From Halieaceae bacterium UBA3479 (GTDB lineage Bacteria; Pseudomonadota; Gammaproteobacteria; Pseudomonadales; Halieaceae): a DNA stretch of 13,056 nt. The notes under the pieces are model-generated. The model did not search any database. It saw only the letters and a list, made by a program, of their open reading frames with translations, and was not told the origin of the DNA. Positions 1 to 6,701 of this stretch are shown here, one piece after another (the stretch's first letter is position 1; each line of letters begins with the position of its first letter). A program made the translations under genes and the position numbers. Location: NCBI GenBank assembly GCA_002377985.1, contig DFQW01000143.1:24541-37596 (forward strand). Reading direction: 5' to 3'.

Positions 1-2
1 TC

Positions 3-212
3 GCCGCGAAGCTGGCCCTGACAATAACAGGGTTGGTAATTATAAACGCAATCGGTAGAAAGCTCAGTGCCCCGCACAGCAGCTCTGCCGCTAAAACGAG
101 CGCCGGTAAAAGGTTGCGACCAGTGCGACCACTAGCAAGATATCTCCGTGGGGTTTACCCTAGCCTCCCTAAAAACGAGTCCATGGGGAAGCAGCGTAAT
201 GTCACAGGATAG
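3..212 (+). CDS. Possible 3' end of an upstream membrane-protein gene (partial, doubtful)
   Basis: An open frame enters from the left edge and runs about 69 codons to a TAG at 210-212, overlapping the aldehyde dehydrogenase start at 199 by 14 nt. Its first residues form a hydrophobic stretch (about residues 2-16, LALTITGLVIINAIG) that could be a membrane helix. After that comes a basic, Ser/Ala-rich tail with no recognisable motif. A short overlap with the next start would fit an operon. Against it, a good promoter (18-46) lies inside the same stretch, the tail looks non-conserved, and a frame this short can be open by chance. I do not recognise the protein. Sequence to the left would decide. 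Confidence 0.25.
   Translation, partial: AAKLALTITGLVIINAIGRKLSAPHSSSAAKTSAGKRLRPVRPLARYLRGVYPSLPKNESMGKQRNVTG
16..32. repeat. Inverted repeat overlapping the promoter -35 box, candidate operator
   Basis: CCCTG (16-20) and CAGGG (28-32) are perfect inverted copies separated by 7 nt. The left arm shares three bases with the -35 hexamer and the right arm sits in the spacer, so a protein bound here would compete with RNA polymerase. Five-base arms can occur by chance, so the position is the main argument. Confidence 0.3.
18..46 (+). promoter_or_regulatory. Sigma70-type promoter for the aldehyde dehydrogenase/P450 genes
   Basis: CTGACA (18-23, five of six matches to TTGACA) is followed by a 17-nt spacer and TATAAA (41-46, five of six matches to TATAAT). 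This is the best promoter-like match I found in the window. A transcript would start near 52-54 and have a leader of about 145 nt before the ATG at 199. The prediction rests on consensus and spacing only. Confidence 0.5.
115..131 (+). repeat. Tandem 8-bp direct repeat in the leader of the aldehyde dehydrogenase gene
   Basis: TGCGACCA occurs at 115-122 and again at 124-131, a 9-nt period, about 70 nt upstream of the ATG at 199. It could be a protein site in the leader, part of a leader RNA structure, or chance. No function can be assigned. Confidence 0.35.
185..191 (+). promoter_or_regulatory. Ribosome binding site that fixes the aldehyde dehydrogenase start at 199
   Basis: GGGGAAG ends 7 nt before the ATG at 199. 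The alternative in-frame GTG at 148 has no purine-rich sequence in front of it and would add 17 residues unlike a dehydrogenase N-terminus, so the ATG is preferred. Confidence 0.6.
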
Positions 213-1608
213 TAGCGACGCAAGCGCATACATCGCTGAGCTGGTAGCGCGCTCCAGAGCCGCGCAAAAACAAATTGAGCACTACACCCAGGAACAGGTT
301 GATGCGCTGATCAGGGCCATGGTCTGGTCCGTAGCACGCCCCGGTGTCGCCGAGGAGATAGCGCAATTCACCGTAGATGAGACGCAGCTCGGCAATTACG
401 ACGGCAAGTTTCTGAAGATACAGCGCAAAACCCGCGCAACCCTGCTCGATATTCTCCACGACAAGTCCGTCGGCGTCATAGAAGAATACCCGGAGCGGAA
501 TATTCGCGTGCTGGCCAAGCCGCTCGGCGTCATTGGCGCGCTGGCACCCTCGACCAACCCGGAAGCCACCCCGGTCATCAAAGGGATTCACGCCGTTAAG
601 GGACGCAATTCCATCATTGTTGCGCCGCATCCGCGGGCAAAGCTGACCAACAAGAAAATCTGTGACCTCATGCGTGCGGCGTTGAAGAAAATGGGCGCTC
701 CGGAAGACCTCGTCATCGGCATCGAAACTCCTAGCCTTGAGACCACCAACGAGCTGATGCGGCAATGTGACCTAGTGCTGGCAACCGGTGGCGGCGCCAT
801 GGTCAATGCCGCCTACTCAAGTGGCACGCCGGCCTTGGGGGTCGGCGTCGGCAATGCGGTCATCACCGTAGACGACACCGCCGATCTCGACGCAGCGGCA
901 GAGAAAATCCGTCTGTCAAAGACGCTTGATCTGGCGGCCTCCTGCTCCTCTGATAACTCAGTAGTGCTGCTCGAGGGTATCTACGAGCCGATGCTCGAAA
1001 AACTCAAGGCGCAAGGCGGCTACCTGTGCAACGAAGAGGAGAAAGCCGCTTTGCGCAATACGCTGTGGGACGACGAGCTGCATTTAAACACCGCTATCGT
1101 AGCGCAGCCTGCTGAAAAGATTGCTCAAATGGCGGGGCTGTCCATTCCCGAGGGCGTACATTTCTTCATGGTGCCAGAAGATGGCTGGGGCCCGGAGCAT
1201 CCGTTCTCGGGTGAGAAGCTGTCGGTGATCATGGCGCTGTATCGCGCCCGTGATATCGATCATGCGATCGAACTCACTCAGAATATTCAGGCCTATCAGG
1301 GCCAGGGTCATTCCTGCGGCATCTACTCGAGTAGCGATGCAAACATCATGAAGCTTGCTGAGAACACTTATACCTCCCGCGTCATGGTGAACCAGCCGCA
1401 AGCGGCATCCAACAGTGGTAACGTCTGGAATGGCATGCGACAGACTTTCTCCTTGGGCTGTGGCTCCTGGGGCGGTAATGGCACCAACAACAATATCTCC
1501 TGGCGAGATCTCATCAACGAGACCTGGGTTTCCATGCCGCTGGCGCAAAACAAGGTCATCCCTCCAGACGAGGAGCTGTTCGGAGATGTCATCGCGCAGC
1601 TGGGCTAA
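199..1608 (+). CDS. CoA-acylating aldehyde dehydrogenase (EutE/SauS-like)
   Basis: This 469-residue protein belongs to the acylating branch of the aldehyde dehydrogenase superfamily, which converts an aldehyde plus CoA and NAD(P)+ to an acyl-CoA in the cytoplasm. The nucleophile is Cys249 in a SCSSDNS context. Other family marks are the APSTNP segment of the cofactor domain, a Gly-rich TGGGAMVNAAYSSG motif followed by GVGVGN, and an HSCGIYSSS segment near the C-terminus. It reads most like sulfoacetaldehyde dehydrogenases (SauS) and acetaldehyde dehydrogenases (EutE, AdhE N-half). That is similarity of motifs, not proof of substrate. No AdhE-type alcohol dehydrogenase domain is fused. The start at 199 is set by the GGGGAAG site. 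The gene lies 27 nt upstream of the P450 and probably shares its transcript. In this context it more likely handles an aldehyde released during catabolism than sulfoacetaldehyde, since no sulfonate genes are visible. Confidence 0.88.
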   Translation: MSQDSSDASAYIAELVARSRAAQKQIEHYTQEQVDALIRAMVWSVARPGVAEEIAQFTVDETQLGNYDGKFLKIQRKTRATLLDILHDKSVGVIEEYPERNIRVLAKPLGVIGALAPSTNPEATPVIKGIHAVKGRNSIIVAPHPRAKLTNKKICDLMRAALKKMGAPEDLVIGIETPSLETTNELMRQCDLVLATGGGAMVNAAYSSGTPALGVGVGNAVITVDDTADLDAAAEKIRLSKTLDLAASCSSDNSVVLLEGIYEPMLEKLKAQGGYLCNEEEKAALRNTLWDDELHLNTAIVAQPAEKIAQMAGLSIPEGVHFFMVPEDGWGPEHPFSGEKLSVIMALYRARDIDHAIELTQNIQAYQGQGHSCGIYSSSDANIMKLAENTYTSRVMVNQPQAASNSGNVWNGMRQTFSLGCGSWGGNGTNNNISWRDLINETWVSMPLAQNKVIPPDEELFGDVIAQLG

Positions 1609-1622
1609 CGCCGCATCACGAT

Positions 1623-1658
1623 TCGGGTTGGTCTTTTGAGCGACCCGGACCAACCCGA
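1623..1658 (+). repeat. Perfect 11-bp inverted repeat spanning the P450 start region
   Basis: TCGGGTTGGTC (1623-1633) is perfectly complementary to GACCAACCCGA (1648-1658), leaving a 14-nt loop. In mRNA this would be a stable GC-rich hairpin starting 15 nt after the aldehyde dehydrogenase stop. The TTG start at 1636 lies in the loop, and the alternative ATG at 1663 is only 4 nt beyond the stem. Only TTTA follows, so it is not a standard intrinsic terminator. It could limit P450 translation or stabilise the upstream message, or it could act as DNA, as an operator. Confidence 0.7.
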
Positions 1659-2883
1659 TTTAATGGACCCTGCAGTGCAGCAGTGTCCCTATGAGTTCTA
1701 TCGAACGCTGAGAACTGCAACGCCGCTTTATCAAATGCCCTCTACGGGCTTTCACCTTGTGACCAGCTACCCACTGGCTCGGGAAGTGATTCGGGCACCA
1801 GACCAATACCTCAGTAGCGTAAGCCCCATGGCACTGGCGGATGACGGCATCCCTCAGGAGATCATCGATATTTACGAATCGGGTGGTTGGCTACCACTGG
1901 CCTCCTGCTCGACTTCGGATCCACCCCAACATACGCGTGTGCGGGGCTTTCTCGAGAAGCTATTCACGGCTGAGCGGGTGAGGGCCGCCACGTCCATGAT
2001 CGACGACATCGCGATGACGCTGCTCGAGGAGCTGGCGGACAAAAAAGAAATCGAATTTGTTCGCGATTTTGCCCACCCGTTGCCTATGATGGTGATCGCC
2101 GATTTGCTCGGCGTGCCCCGCTCAGATATCGCGCAGTTCAAGGTGTGGTCCGACGCAATTGTCGAGCCGTTTAGCATGATGGCCTCACGGGAGCGTCGCA
2201 TAGAGTGCGCGCAACTGGTGGTGGAAATGCAGGGCTACTTTGCGGAGATGGTTGCCGAGCGACGACGACGCCCCCGAGATGATCTCATCTCCGAAGCCAT
2301 CTCCTACCGTGACAGCGAAGGCCATGCTTTCTCGATGCAGGAATTGATGACCATCATCACCATTGATCTGCTCGCCTCGGGCAACGAGACCACCACCGCC
2401 GCGATCGGCTCAGGCATGAAATTGCTTATTGAGGACCCGGCAGCTGTTGCCGAGATTGCCTCTAATCCCTCGCTTATTCCCGTGCTCACCGAAGAAATTC
2501 TACGTCTGGAATCCCCCGCGCAGGGGATGTTCAGGCGCTGTGCTCACGCGAGTAACCTTGCAGGCGTCGAGCTCGCCGAAGGCGACTTGCTCAATATTCG
2601 CTTTGGCGCAGCGAATCGTGACGAAGCTCAGTTCTCTGATCCCGATCGCATTGACCTCCACAGAGCCAAGCCCGGTAGCCACCTTGCATTTGGTATGGGT
2701 AGGCACGTATGCGTCGGCGCGGCACTGGCGAGACAAGAAATTACCAGTGCTTTTAACGCGCTTCTGCAACGCTATGATCGCTTCTGGCTGCTGCCCGACC
2801 ATCCCGCACCCGAATATCAACCCAGCCTGTTCGGCCGAAACTTGTTGGCGCTGCACATGGGCTGGGCTCCGCGCTCGCGCTAG
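1636..2883 (+). CDS. Cytochrome P450 monooxygenase, soluble bacterial type
   Basis: This full-length soluble P450 (415 residues from the TTG) has all the hallmarks. The I-helix oxygen-activation motif is SGNETT (248-253), the K-helix ExxR is Glu287-Arg290, and the heme loop FGMGRHVCVG places the heme-ligand Cys at 359. No membrane anchor or fused reductase is present, so it must use ferredoxin and ferredoxin reductase encoded elsewhere. Such enzymes insert one oxygen atom from O2 into an organic substrate. The substrate is not readable from the sequence. The start is uncertain: TTG at 1636 follows the stop of the same frame, while ATG at 1663 (residue 10) leaves a typical N-terminus (DPAVQQCPYEFYRTLR). 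Neither has a strong Shine-Dalgarno, and an 11-bp hairpin surrounds both. It is cotranscribed with the aldehyde dehydrogenase and ends 4 nt from the convergent NTF2-like gene. Confidence 0.93.
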   Translation: MSDPDQPDLMDPAVQQCPYEFYRTLRTATPLYQMPSTGFHLVTSYPLAREVIRAPDQYLSSVSPMALADDGIPQEIIDIYESGGWLPLASCSTSDPPQHTRVRGFLEKLFTAERVRAATSMIDDIAMTLLEELADKKEIEFVRDFAHPLPMMVIADLLGVPRSDIAQFKVWSDAIVEPFSMMASRERRIECAQLVVEMQGYFAEMVAERRRRPRDDLISEAISYRDSEGHAFSMQELMTIITIDLLASGNETTTAAIGSGMKLLIEDPAAVAEIASNPSLIPVLTEEILRLESPAQGMFRRCAHASNLAGVELAEGDLLNIRFGAANRDEAQFSDPDRIDLHRAKPGSHLAFGMGRHVCVGAALARQEITSAFNALLQRYDRFWLLPDHPAPEYQPSLFGRNLLALHMGWAPRSR

Positions 2884-2887
2884 CCCC

Positions 2888-3382
2888 CTAAATCGGTGGG
2901 AATTGTCCGGGGAAGTTTTCGTCCAACATGCGCTCGGGCCACAAAAAGTTGAGGCGCATATGGGCAATGCGCCAGCCCTCAGCGGTTCGCACATACCGGT
3001 CTTCATACATCCCGAGCCAAAGCAGCGGGTTGCCATCGGGGCCCCGGGTCAGATCAAAATCAATCAGCTGGCGACGGCCCAGCGCCGTGTCCTGATCAAC
3101 CCACTCGATCCAGTGCTGTGTATTGGCATGCATCGCGACAAATGGATGCCCACCCATGTCTCTATTCACGCTCTCATAATTGGCAAGGACCGTCTCAATA
3201 CCCTCCCAAGATCCGTAAGGGCCAAATTCGCACACCGCATCCTCGGTGAAGACCTGCCTTAGACGCCCCAGATAATGGTGATCCAGAAAATGGGAGTAGT
3301 GGCGCGTCAGCGAGCGAATCGCGTCCTCATCGAGTAATCGCCTTAGCTGGCGTCGCTCCTCTTCGGTAAAGTCCAGTTGCAT
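2888..3382 (-). CDS. NTF2/SnoaL-fold small protein, possible dehydratase or isomerase
   Basis: This 164-residue cytoplasmic protein has the pattern of the SnoaL-like/NTF2 cone fold: an N-terminal helix pair (DEDAIRSLTRHYSHFLDHHY), then FTEDAV, then alternating strands ending in EGWRIAHMRL. Candidate pocket residues are Tyr29, Asp34, His85, Asp108 and Arg143. Their order and spacing recall the active site of bile-acid 7-alpha-dehydratase BaiE as I remember it, and of scytalone-dehydratase-like proteins. Members also include isomerases, limonene-epoxide hydrolase relatives and dioxygenase beta subunits, so the reaction is open. I chose the ATG at 3382 because AGAGGA sits 9 nt upstream and the NTF2 helix begins soon after. 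An upstream ATG at 3448 would add 22 unstructured basic residues. It is convergent with the P450 (4 nt apart) and divergent from the CMD-like gene. Confidence 0.8.
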   Translation of the reverse strand: MQLDFTEEERRQLRRLLDEDAIRSLTRHYSHFLDHHYLGRLRQVFTEDAVCEFGPYGSWEGIETVLANYESVNRDMGGHPFVAMHANTQHWIEWVDQDTALGRRQLIDFDLTRGPDGNPLLWLGMYEDRYVRTAEGWRIAHMRLNFLWPERMLDENFPGQFPPI

Positions 3383-3517
3383 GGGGCTGAATCCTCTTTT
3401 GCGCGACAAAATCTTCGTTAATCCGGCGCCCGCTGCTGACCGCGCCATAGCCAGCCGATCTATCTCGACCTAGAATCAAAGCATAACGCTAAATAAAGAC
3501 GCACCTGGGAGCATGTC

Positions 3518-4114
3518 ATGAGTCGAATCAGCTTTGTGCCCGTGTCGGAGTGGACCGACGAATTAAAGAACTTTACCGCGGCCGACACCGCCACAGAACT
3601 GGAGCGGGGTATCACAAGGATGCTCGCGCATGCCCCCGGGGCTGCGATGGGTCCGATCAGCTTTGGCGCAGCGCTGGTAAAAAACCGGACGCTACCAGAA
3701 CGGCTCATCGAACTGCTCAGGCTGCGCGTCGCTTTTCACAATCAATGCCGTAGCTGCATGGCAATTCGGTACCGTGCCGCTCACCATGATGTCAGCGAAG
3801 ATGACGTGTGCAGTTTAGAGCGCCCCGCAGAAGCTTCGTCTCTGGATGCGCGCGAGCGACTGGCGGTCGAGCTGGGTGACCGCTTTGCGTGCGACCACCT
3901 CTCCATTGATGAGGCTTTTTTTGACGAGCTCAAGGCACTGTTTTCTGAAGCGGAAATCATGGAGCTTCTGATGCACTGCGCCTTGTATGTCGGCGTGGGC
4001 CGGTTGGCCGCAGTATTAGATATGACTGAAGACCTGCCAGAGGGCTTTTCTCTGCCCTTTGGCCGCAACAATAGCGTCACGCCCACTTCGGGCCAACCCG
4101 TCGTAGTGAGGTAA
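3518..4114 (+). CDS. Carboxymuconolactone decarboxylase/AhpD-like protein with CxxC
   Basis: This all-helical protein of 198 residues shows the CMD/AhpD core: an LPERLIELLRLRVAFHNQC helix leading to the redox pair Cys77-Arg-Ser-Cys80, then a second helical half (SEAEIMELLMHCALYVGVGRLAAVLD). In AhpD-type members the CxxC pair and a His four residues after the second Cys act in peroxide or thiol chemistry. Here that position is Arg84, so the classic proton relay may be missing. Members near catabolic genes are often unassigned, and ring-cleavage lactone decarboxylase activity should not be assumed. GGGAG lies a few bases upstream of the ATG at 3518. The gene is followed after 3 nt by the PQQ dehydrogenase, whose ribosome site lies in this gene's last codons, so the two are very likely cotranslated. 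Confidence 0.85.
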   Translation: MSRISFVPVSEWTDELKNFTAADTATELERGITRMLAHAPGAAMGPISFGAALVKNRTLPERLIELLRLRVAFHNQCRSCMAIRYRAAHHDVSEDDVCSLERPAEASSLDARERLAVELGDRFACDHLSIDEAFFDELKALFSEAEIMELLMHCALYVGVGRLAAVLDMTEDLPEGFSLPFGRNNSVTPTSGQPVVVR

Positions 4115-4117
4115 TCC

Positions 4118-6223
4118 GTGTCGATAGTGCCATTTTTGCATGCGCTGGGAGCGAGGAAGGCGACCCCTGATCACTCACGACATATTCCCCTACTCCAAGT
4201 CCTCGGCCTACTCACCCTGATCTTTGCTTCGGTCGTGCGAGCAGTGGCTGAGCCATACGCCGGATGGTCACTACCCGGAGGTGAGATGGGAGGTGGCCAC
4301 TTTAGCGCGGCGTCCCAGATCAACCGGGCCAATGTCGCCAACTTGGAGGTCGCCTGGACTCATCGATCCGGCGACTTTCGTGAGGGGGAGAGTTTTATCG
4401 ATGGCTTCACCGGGGAAGAACCACTTCAGTCTTCATGGCAGGCCACGCCCATCTTGATAGAAGATCATTTGGTGTTCTGCACCCCCTTCAATCGCATCAT
4501 CTCGGTCCATGCAGAAACCGGCGAGGAGCGCTGGTCCTATACGCCGGATATTGACCTTGATGCTTTTCCTATGCCGCGATGCCGCGGCGTGACCCAGTGG
4601 ATCAATCCCGCGGTGGCAGCGGGTGCCACCTGCCACGTCGTGGTGATCGCGCCCCTGATGGATGCCAGAGTCATCGGTCTGGATGCGCCCTCGGGTGAAC
4701 GCTGCAGCTTTGGACAGCAGAGCGAACTCGATCTCAGCGAAGGCCTGGGGCCTTTTGAGACCGGCTTTTACATGCTCAATACGCCACCGGCGATTGTGGG
4801 CAACACACTCATAACGGGAGGCTCGATCGCGGACAACGTGACTACCGCCGTGCCGAGCGGCGTGGTTCGTGCGTACGACCTCAGTGAGGGGAGCGTTTTA
4901 TGGGTCTGGGAACCACTGGTAGGACCAGATGGCACACCTCCGTCGAAAGAGGAAAGCGCCAACGGCGATCCGGCAATGTTCCGACAAGGCACCACCAATG
5001 CCTGGTCCTTCTTTTCCGTCGATCCTGAACTGGGATTGGTTTATATCCCCACGGGCAATACTTCGCCTGATTATTATGGCGGGCACCGAGAGGGCTTGGA
5101 CTACTACTCAAGTTCGGTTGTGGCGTTACGTGTGGCAGACGGCGAAGTGGCCTGGCACTTTCAAACGGTGCACCACGACATTTGGGATTTCGATGTGCCC
5201 TCCCAGCCGACGCTGTTTGATATTGAACGCGATGGCAAACTTGTCCGGGGGCTCGCTCAAACCACCAAGCAGGGCTATGTCTACCTCCTTGATCGCGCGA
5301 CCGGAGACCCCCTGTTCCCTATCATAGAAACGCCGGTACCTCAGGGGGCGGTTGCAGGTGATTTCACCGCACCCACCCAACCCATACCCAGTAAGCCTCG
5401 CTCATTATTTGATCTACCGGGAGAGCAGGAACCGGTATGGGGGCTCACGCCATGGGATAAGGGAGCCTGCGCGGACGTACTCGCCTCGTTACGTTATGAA
5501 GGTCCCTTCACCCCGCCCGATGTGCAGGGTTCGCTACACATGCCCAGTGCGTTCGGTGGCCATAACTGGGGCGGGCCCGCGATCGACAGGGCGCGGGGCA
5601 AACTGATCGTCAACACCTTGCATGTCGGCACCATCGTGCAAATGATCCCTCGGGACCAGTGCGATGCAGGTGGAAGCCAGGGCATTCACAGTGCCTCTGA
5701 GCAAGCTATCGAATCTGAGCAAACGGTGGCTGATATCGAACCCGTCGCCCTCGGACCTTTTTTGGCAGAACCCTCCGCAGGAACGCCTTTCTGCGATCGC
5801 CGGTGGCTCGGCTTCGTCTCGCCGCTGGGTGCCCCCTGCACACCTCCGCCCTGGGGGACCCTGGCTGCCATCGACTTGGCGTCGGGCGAGGTCGACTGGC
5901 AGGTGCCCCTCGGTACCACCCGTGACATGGCGCCCTGGCCCTTTTGGTACATCAAAGGATCACCCAACCTGGGTGGCCCGGTGGTGACGGCCAGCGGCCT
6001 CACCTTTATTGGTGCGACGACCGATCACTTTCTGCGCGCCTTTGATACCAACACCGGGGAAGAGCTATGGAAGGGGCGGCTACCGACCTCGGGTCATGGT
6101 CTGCCCATCACCTATCAACTCAGGGATGACAGCAAGCAATACATAGTGATTGCTGCCGGCGGCCACGCCTCTCTGGGCACGCCACCGGGGGACTACCTGG
6201 TTGCCTTTACCTTGCCTGAGTAA
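4118..6223 (+). CDS. Periplasmic PQQ-dependent dehydrogenase, mGDH/quinate-dehydrogenase type
   Basis: This 701-residue quinoprotein starts at GTG 4118 with GAGG 6 nt upstream. The N-terminus has a long charged segment, a hydrophobic stretch (about 24-40) and a possible signal peptidase site after VRAVA (44). The eight-bladed propeller of membrane glucose/quinate dehydrogenases follows: INRANVANLEVAW near the start, a CRGV motif with Cys155, HHDIWDFDVP (352-361), KQGYVYLLDR with Lys384, YEGPFTPP, and a C-terminal end rich in LGGP and AAGGH motifs. Asp357 and Lys384 are 27 residues apart, like the Asp466/Lys493 pair of E. coli Gcd as I recall it. Unlike Gcd, there is no five-helix quinone-binding domain, and no CxxCH heme motif is seen, so the electron acceptor is unknown. 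It would oxidise an alcohol or sugar-like substrate. The substrate is open. Confidence 0.92.
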   Translation: MSIVPFLHALGARKATPDHSRHIPLLQVLGLLTLIFASVVRAVAEPYAGWSLPGGEMGGGHFSAASQINRANVANLEVAWTHRSGDFREGESFIDGFTGEEPLQSSWQATPILIEDHLVFCTPFNRIISVHAETGEERWSYTPDIDLDAFPMPRCRGVTQWINPAVAAGATCHVVVIAPLMDARVIGLDAPSGERCSFGQQSELDLSEGLGPFETGFYMLNTPPAIVGNTLITGGSIADNVTTAVPSGVVRAYDLSEGSVLWVWEPLVGPDGTPPSKEESANGDPAMFRQGTTNAWSFFSVDPELGLVYIPTGNTSPDYYGGHREGLDYYSSSVVALRVADGEVAWHFQTVHHDIWDFDVPSQPTLFDIERDGKLVRGLAQTTKQGYVYLLDRATGDPLFPIIETPVPQGAVAGDFTAPTQPIPSKPRSLFDLPGEQEPVWGLTPWDKGACADVLASLRYEGPFTPPDVQGSLHMPSAFGGHNWGGPAIDRARGKLIVNTLHVGTIVQMIPRDQCDAGGSQGIHSASEQAIESEQTVADIEPVALGPFLAEPSAGTPFCDRRWLGFVSPLGAPCTPPPWGTLAAIDLASGEVDWQVPLGTTRDMAPWPFWYIKGSPNLGGPVVTASGLTFIGATTDHFLRAFDTNTGEELWKGRLPTSGHGLPITYQLRDDSKQYIVIAAGGHASLGTPPGDYLVAFTLPE

Positions 6224-6253
6224 CACTGCCAGCGCGATTTTGGAGACATCATC

Positions 6254-6697
6254 ATGAATGCACCGATAGCTATCACGCCCGCCGGCGATATTCTCGCCAA
6301 TATCCACCAAATAGAATGGATCAACGTGGGCGGAGGCTCGTACTTCAAAGTGCTACGAATCTGCGAGAAAACCGGCCAATGGGTGCTCTATGTTCGTATG
6401 GAGCCAGGCGCGCGCTTTCAGCCCCATCGGCATGAGGGCTGGGGCCAATTTTTTATTACAAAAGGCGAGCTGATCTATGATGTGGGTTCTGCGCCGGCCG
6501 GTACCTACGGTTTTGAGCCCATCTTTGCGGTACACCATGAGGCGGGTTGCGAAGTGGAGACCGAAATGCTGTTTATGGGCGAGGGAGCGGTCACCTACTT
6601 CACCCCCGAAGGGGATATCGACTACATCATGAACGCGCAGACCCTGAAAGCCGTTGCCGAGGGCAGTGCTGCGCTCGACGTAAGCCCGGGCAGTTAA
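6254..6697 (+). CDS. Small single-domain cupin, possible metal-dependent dioxygenase
   Basis: This 147-residue single cupin starts at ATG 6254 with GGAG 8 nt upstream, 30 nt after the PQQ dehydrogenase stop. Motif 1 is PGARFQPHRHEGWGQFFITKG, with His58 and His60. The usual Glu of the HxH...E motif is Gln65. Motif 2 carries His94-His95. A three-His set without Glu is known for C-C bond cleaving cupins such as 2,4'-dihydroxyacetophenone dioxygenase and acetylacetone dioxygenase Dke1, and overall the sequence reads like the former. That would suit a hydroxyketone or dicarbonyl substrate, but many small cupins are isomerases or binding proteins, so the role is not established. There is no signal peptide, so it acts in the cytoplasm. 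It ends 4 nt from the convergent E2 gene. Confidence 0.82.
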   Translation: MNAPIAITPAGDILANIHQIEWINVGGGSYFKVLRICEKTGQWVLYVRMEPGARFQPHRHEGWGQFFITKGELIYDVGSAPAGTYGFEPIFAVHHEAGCEVETEMLFMGEGAVTYFTPEGDIDYIMNAQTLKAVAEGSAALDVSPGS

Positions 6698-6701
6698 TCC
6701 A

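Noticed and set aside
148..198. Upstream GTG start at 148 for the aldehyde dehydrogenase
   Set aside because: No ribosome site in front of it, and the ATG at 199 has GGGGAAG 7 nt upstream.
1084..1653. Minus-strand open frame (189 codons) antisense to the aldehyde dehydrogenase
   Set aside because: Antisense to the conserved C-terminal half of the dehydrogenase; no domain recognised.
2429..3262. Long open frame (277 codons) on the plus strand across the P450 end and antisense to the NTF2-like gene
   Set aside because: It is out of frame with the P450 heme region and antisense to a recognisable fold; its product has no family character. A shadow of GC-rich coding sequence.
3383..3517. Promoters in the divergent gap between the NTF2-like and CMD-like genes
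   Set aside because: Promoters are expected here, but hexamer matches on both strands are only three or four of six with poor spacing, and I found no convincing palindrome, so no site is called.
6684..6691. GCCCGGGC palindrome at the end of the cupin gene as a terminator
   Set aside because: No loop of workable size and no T-run on either strand; ordinary in GC-rich coding sequence.
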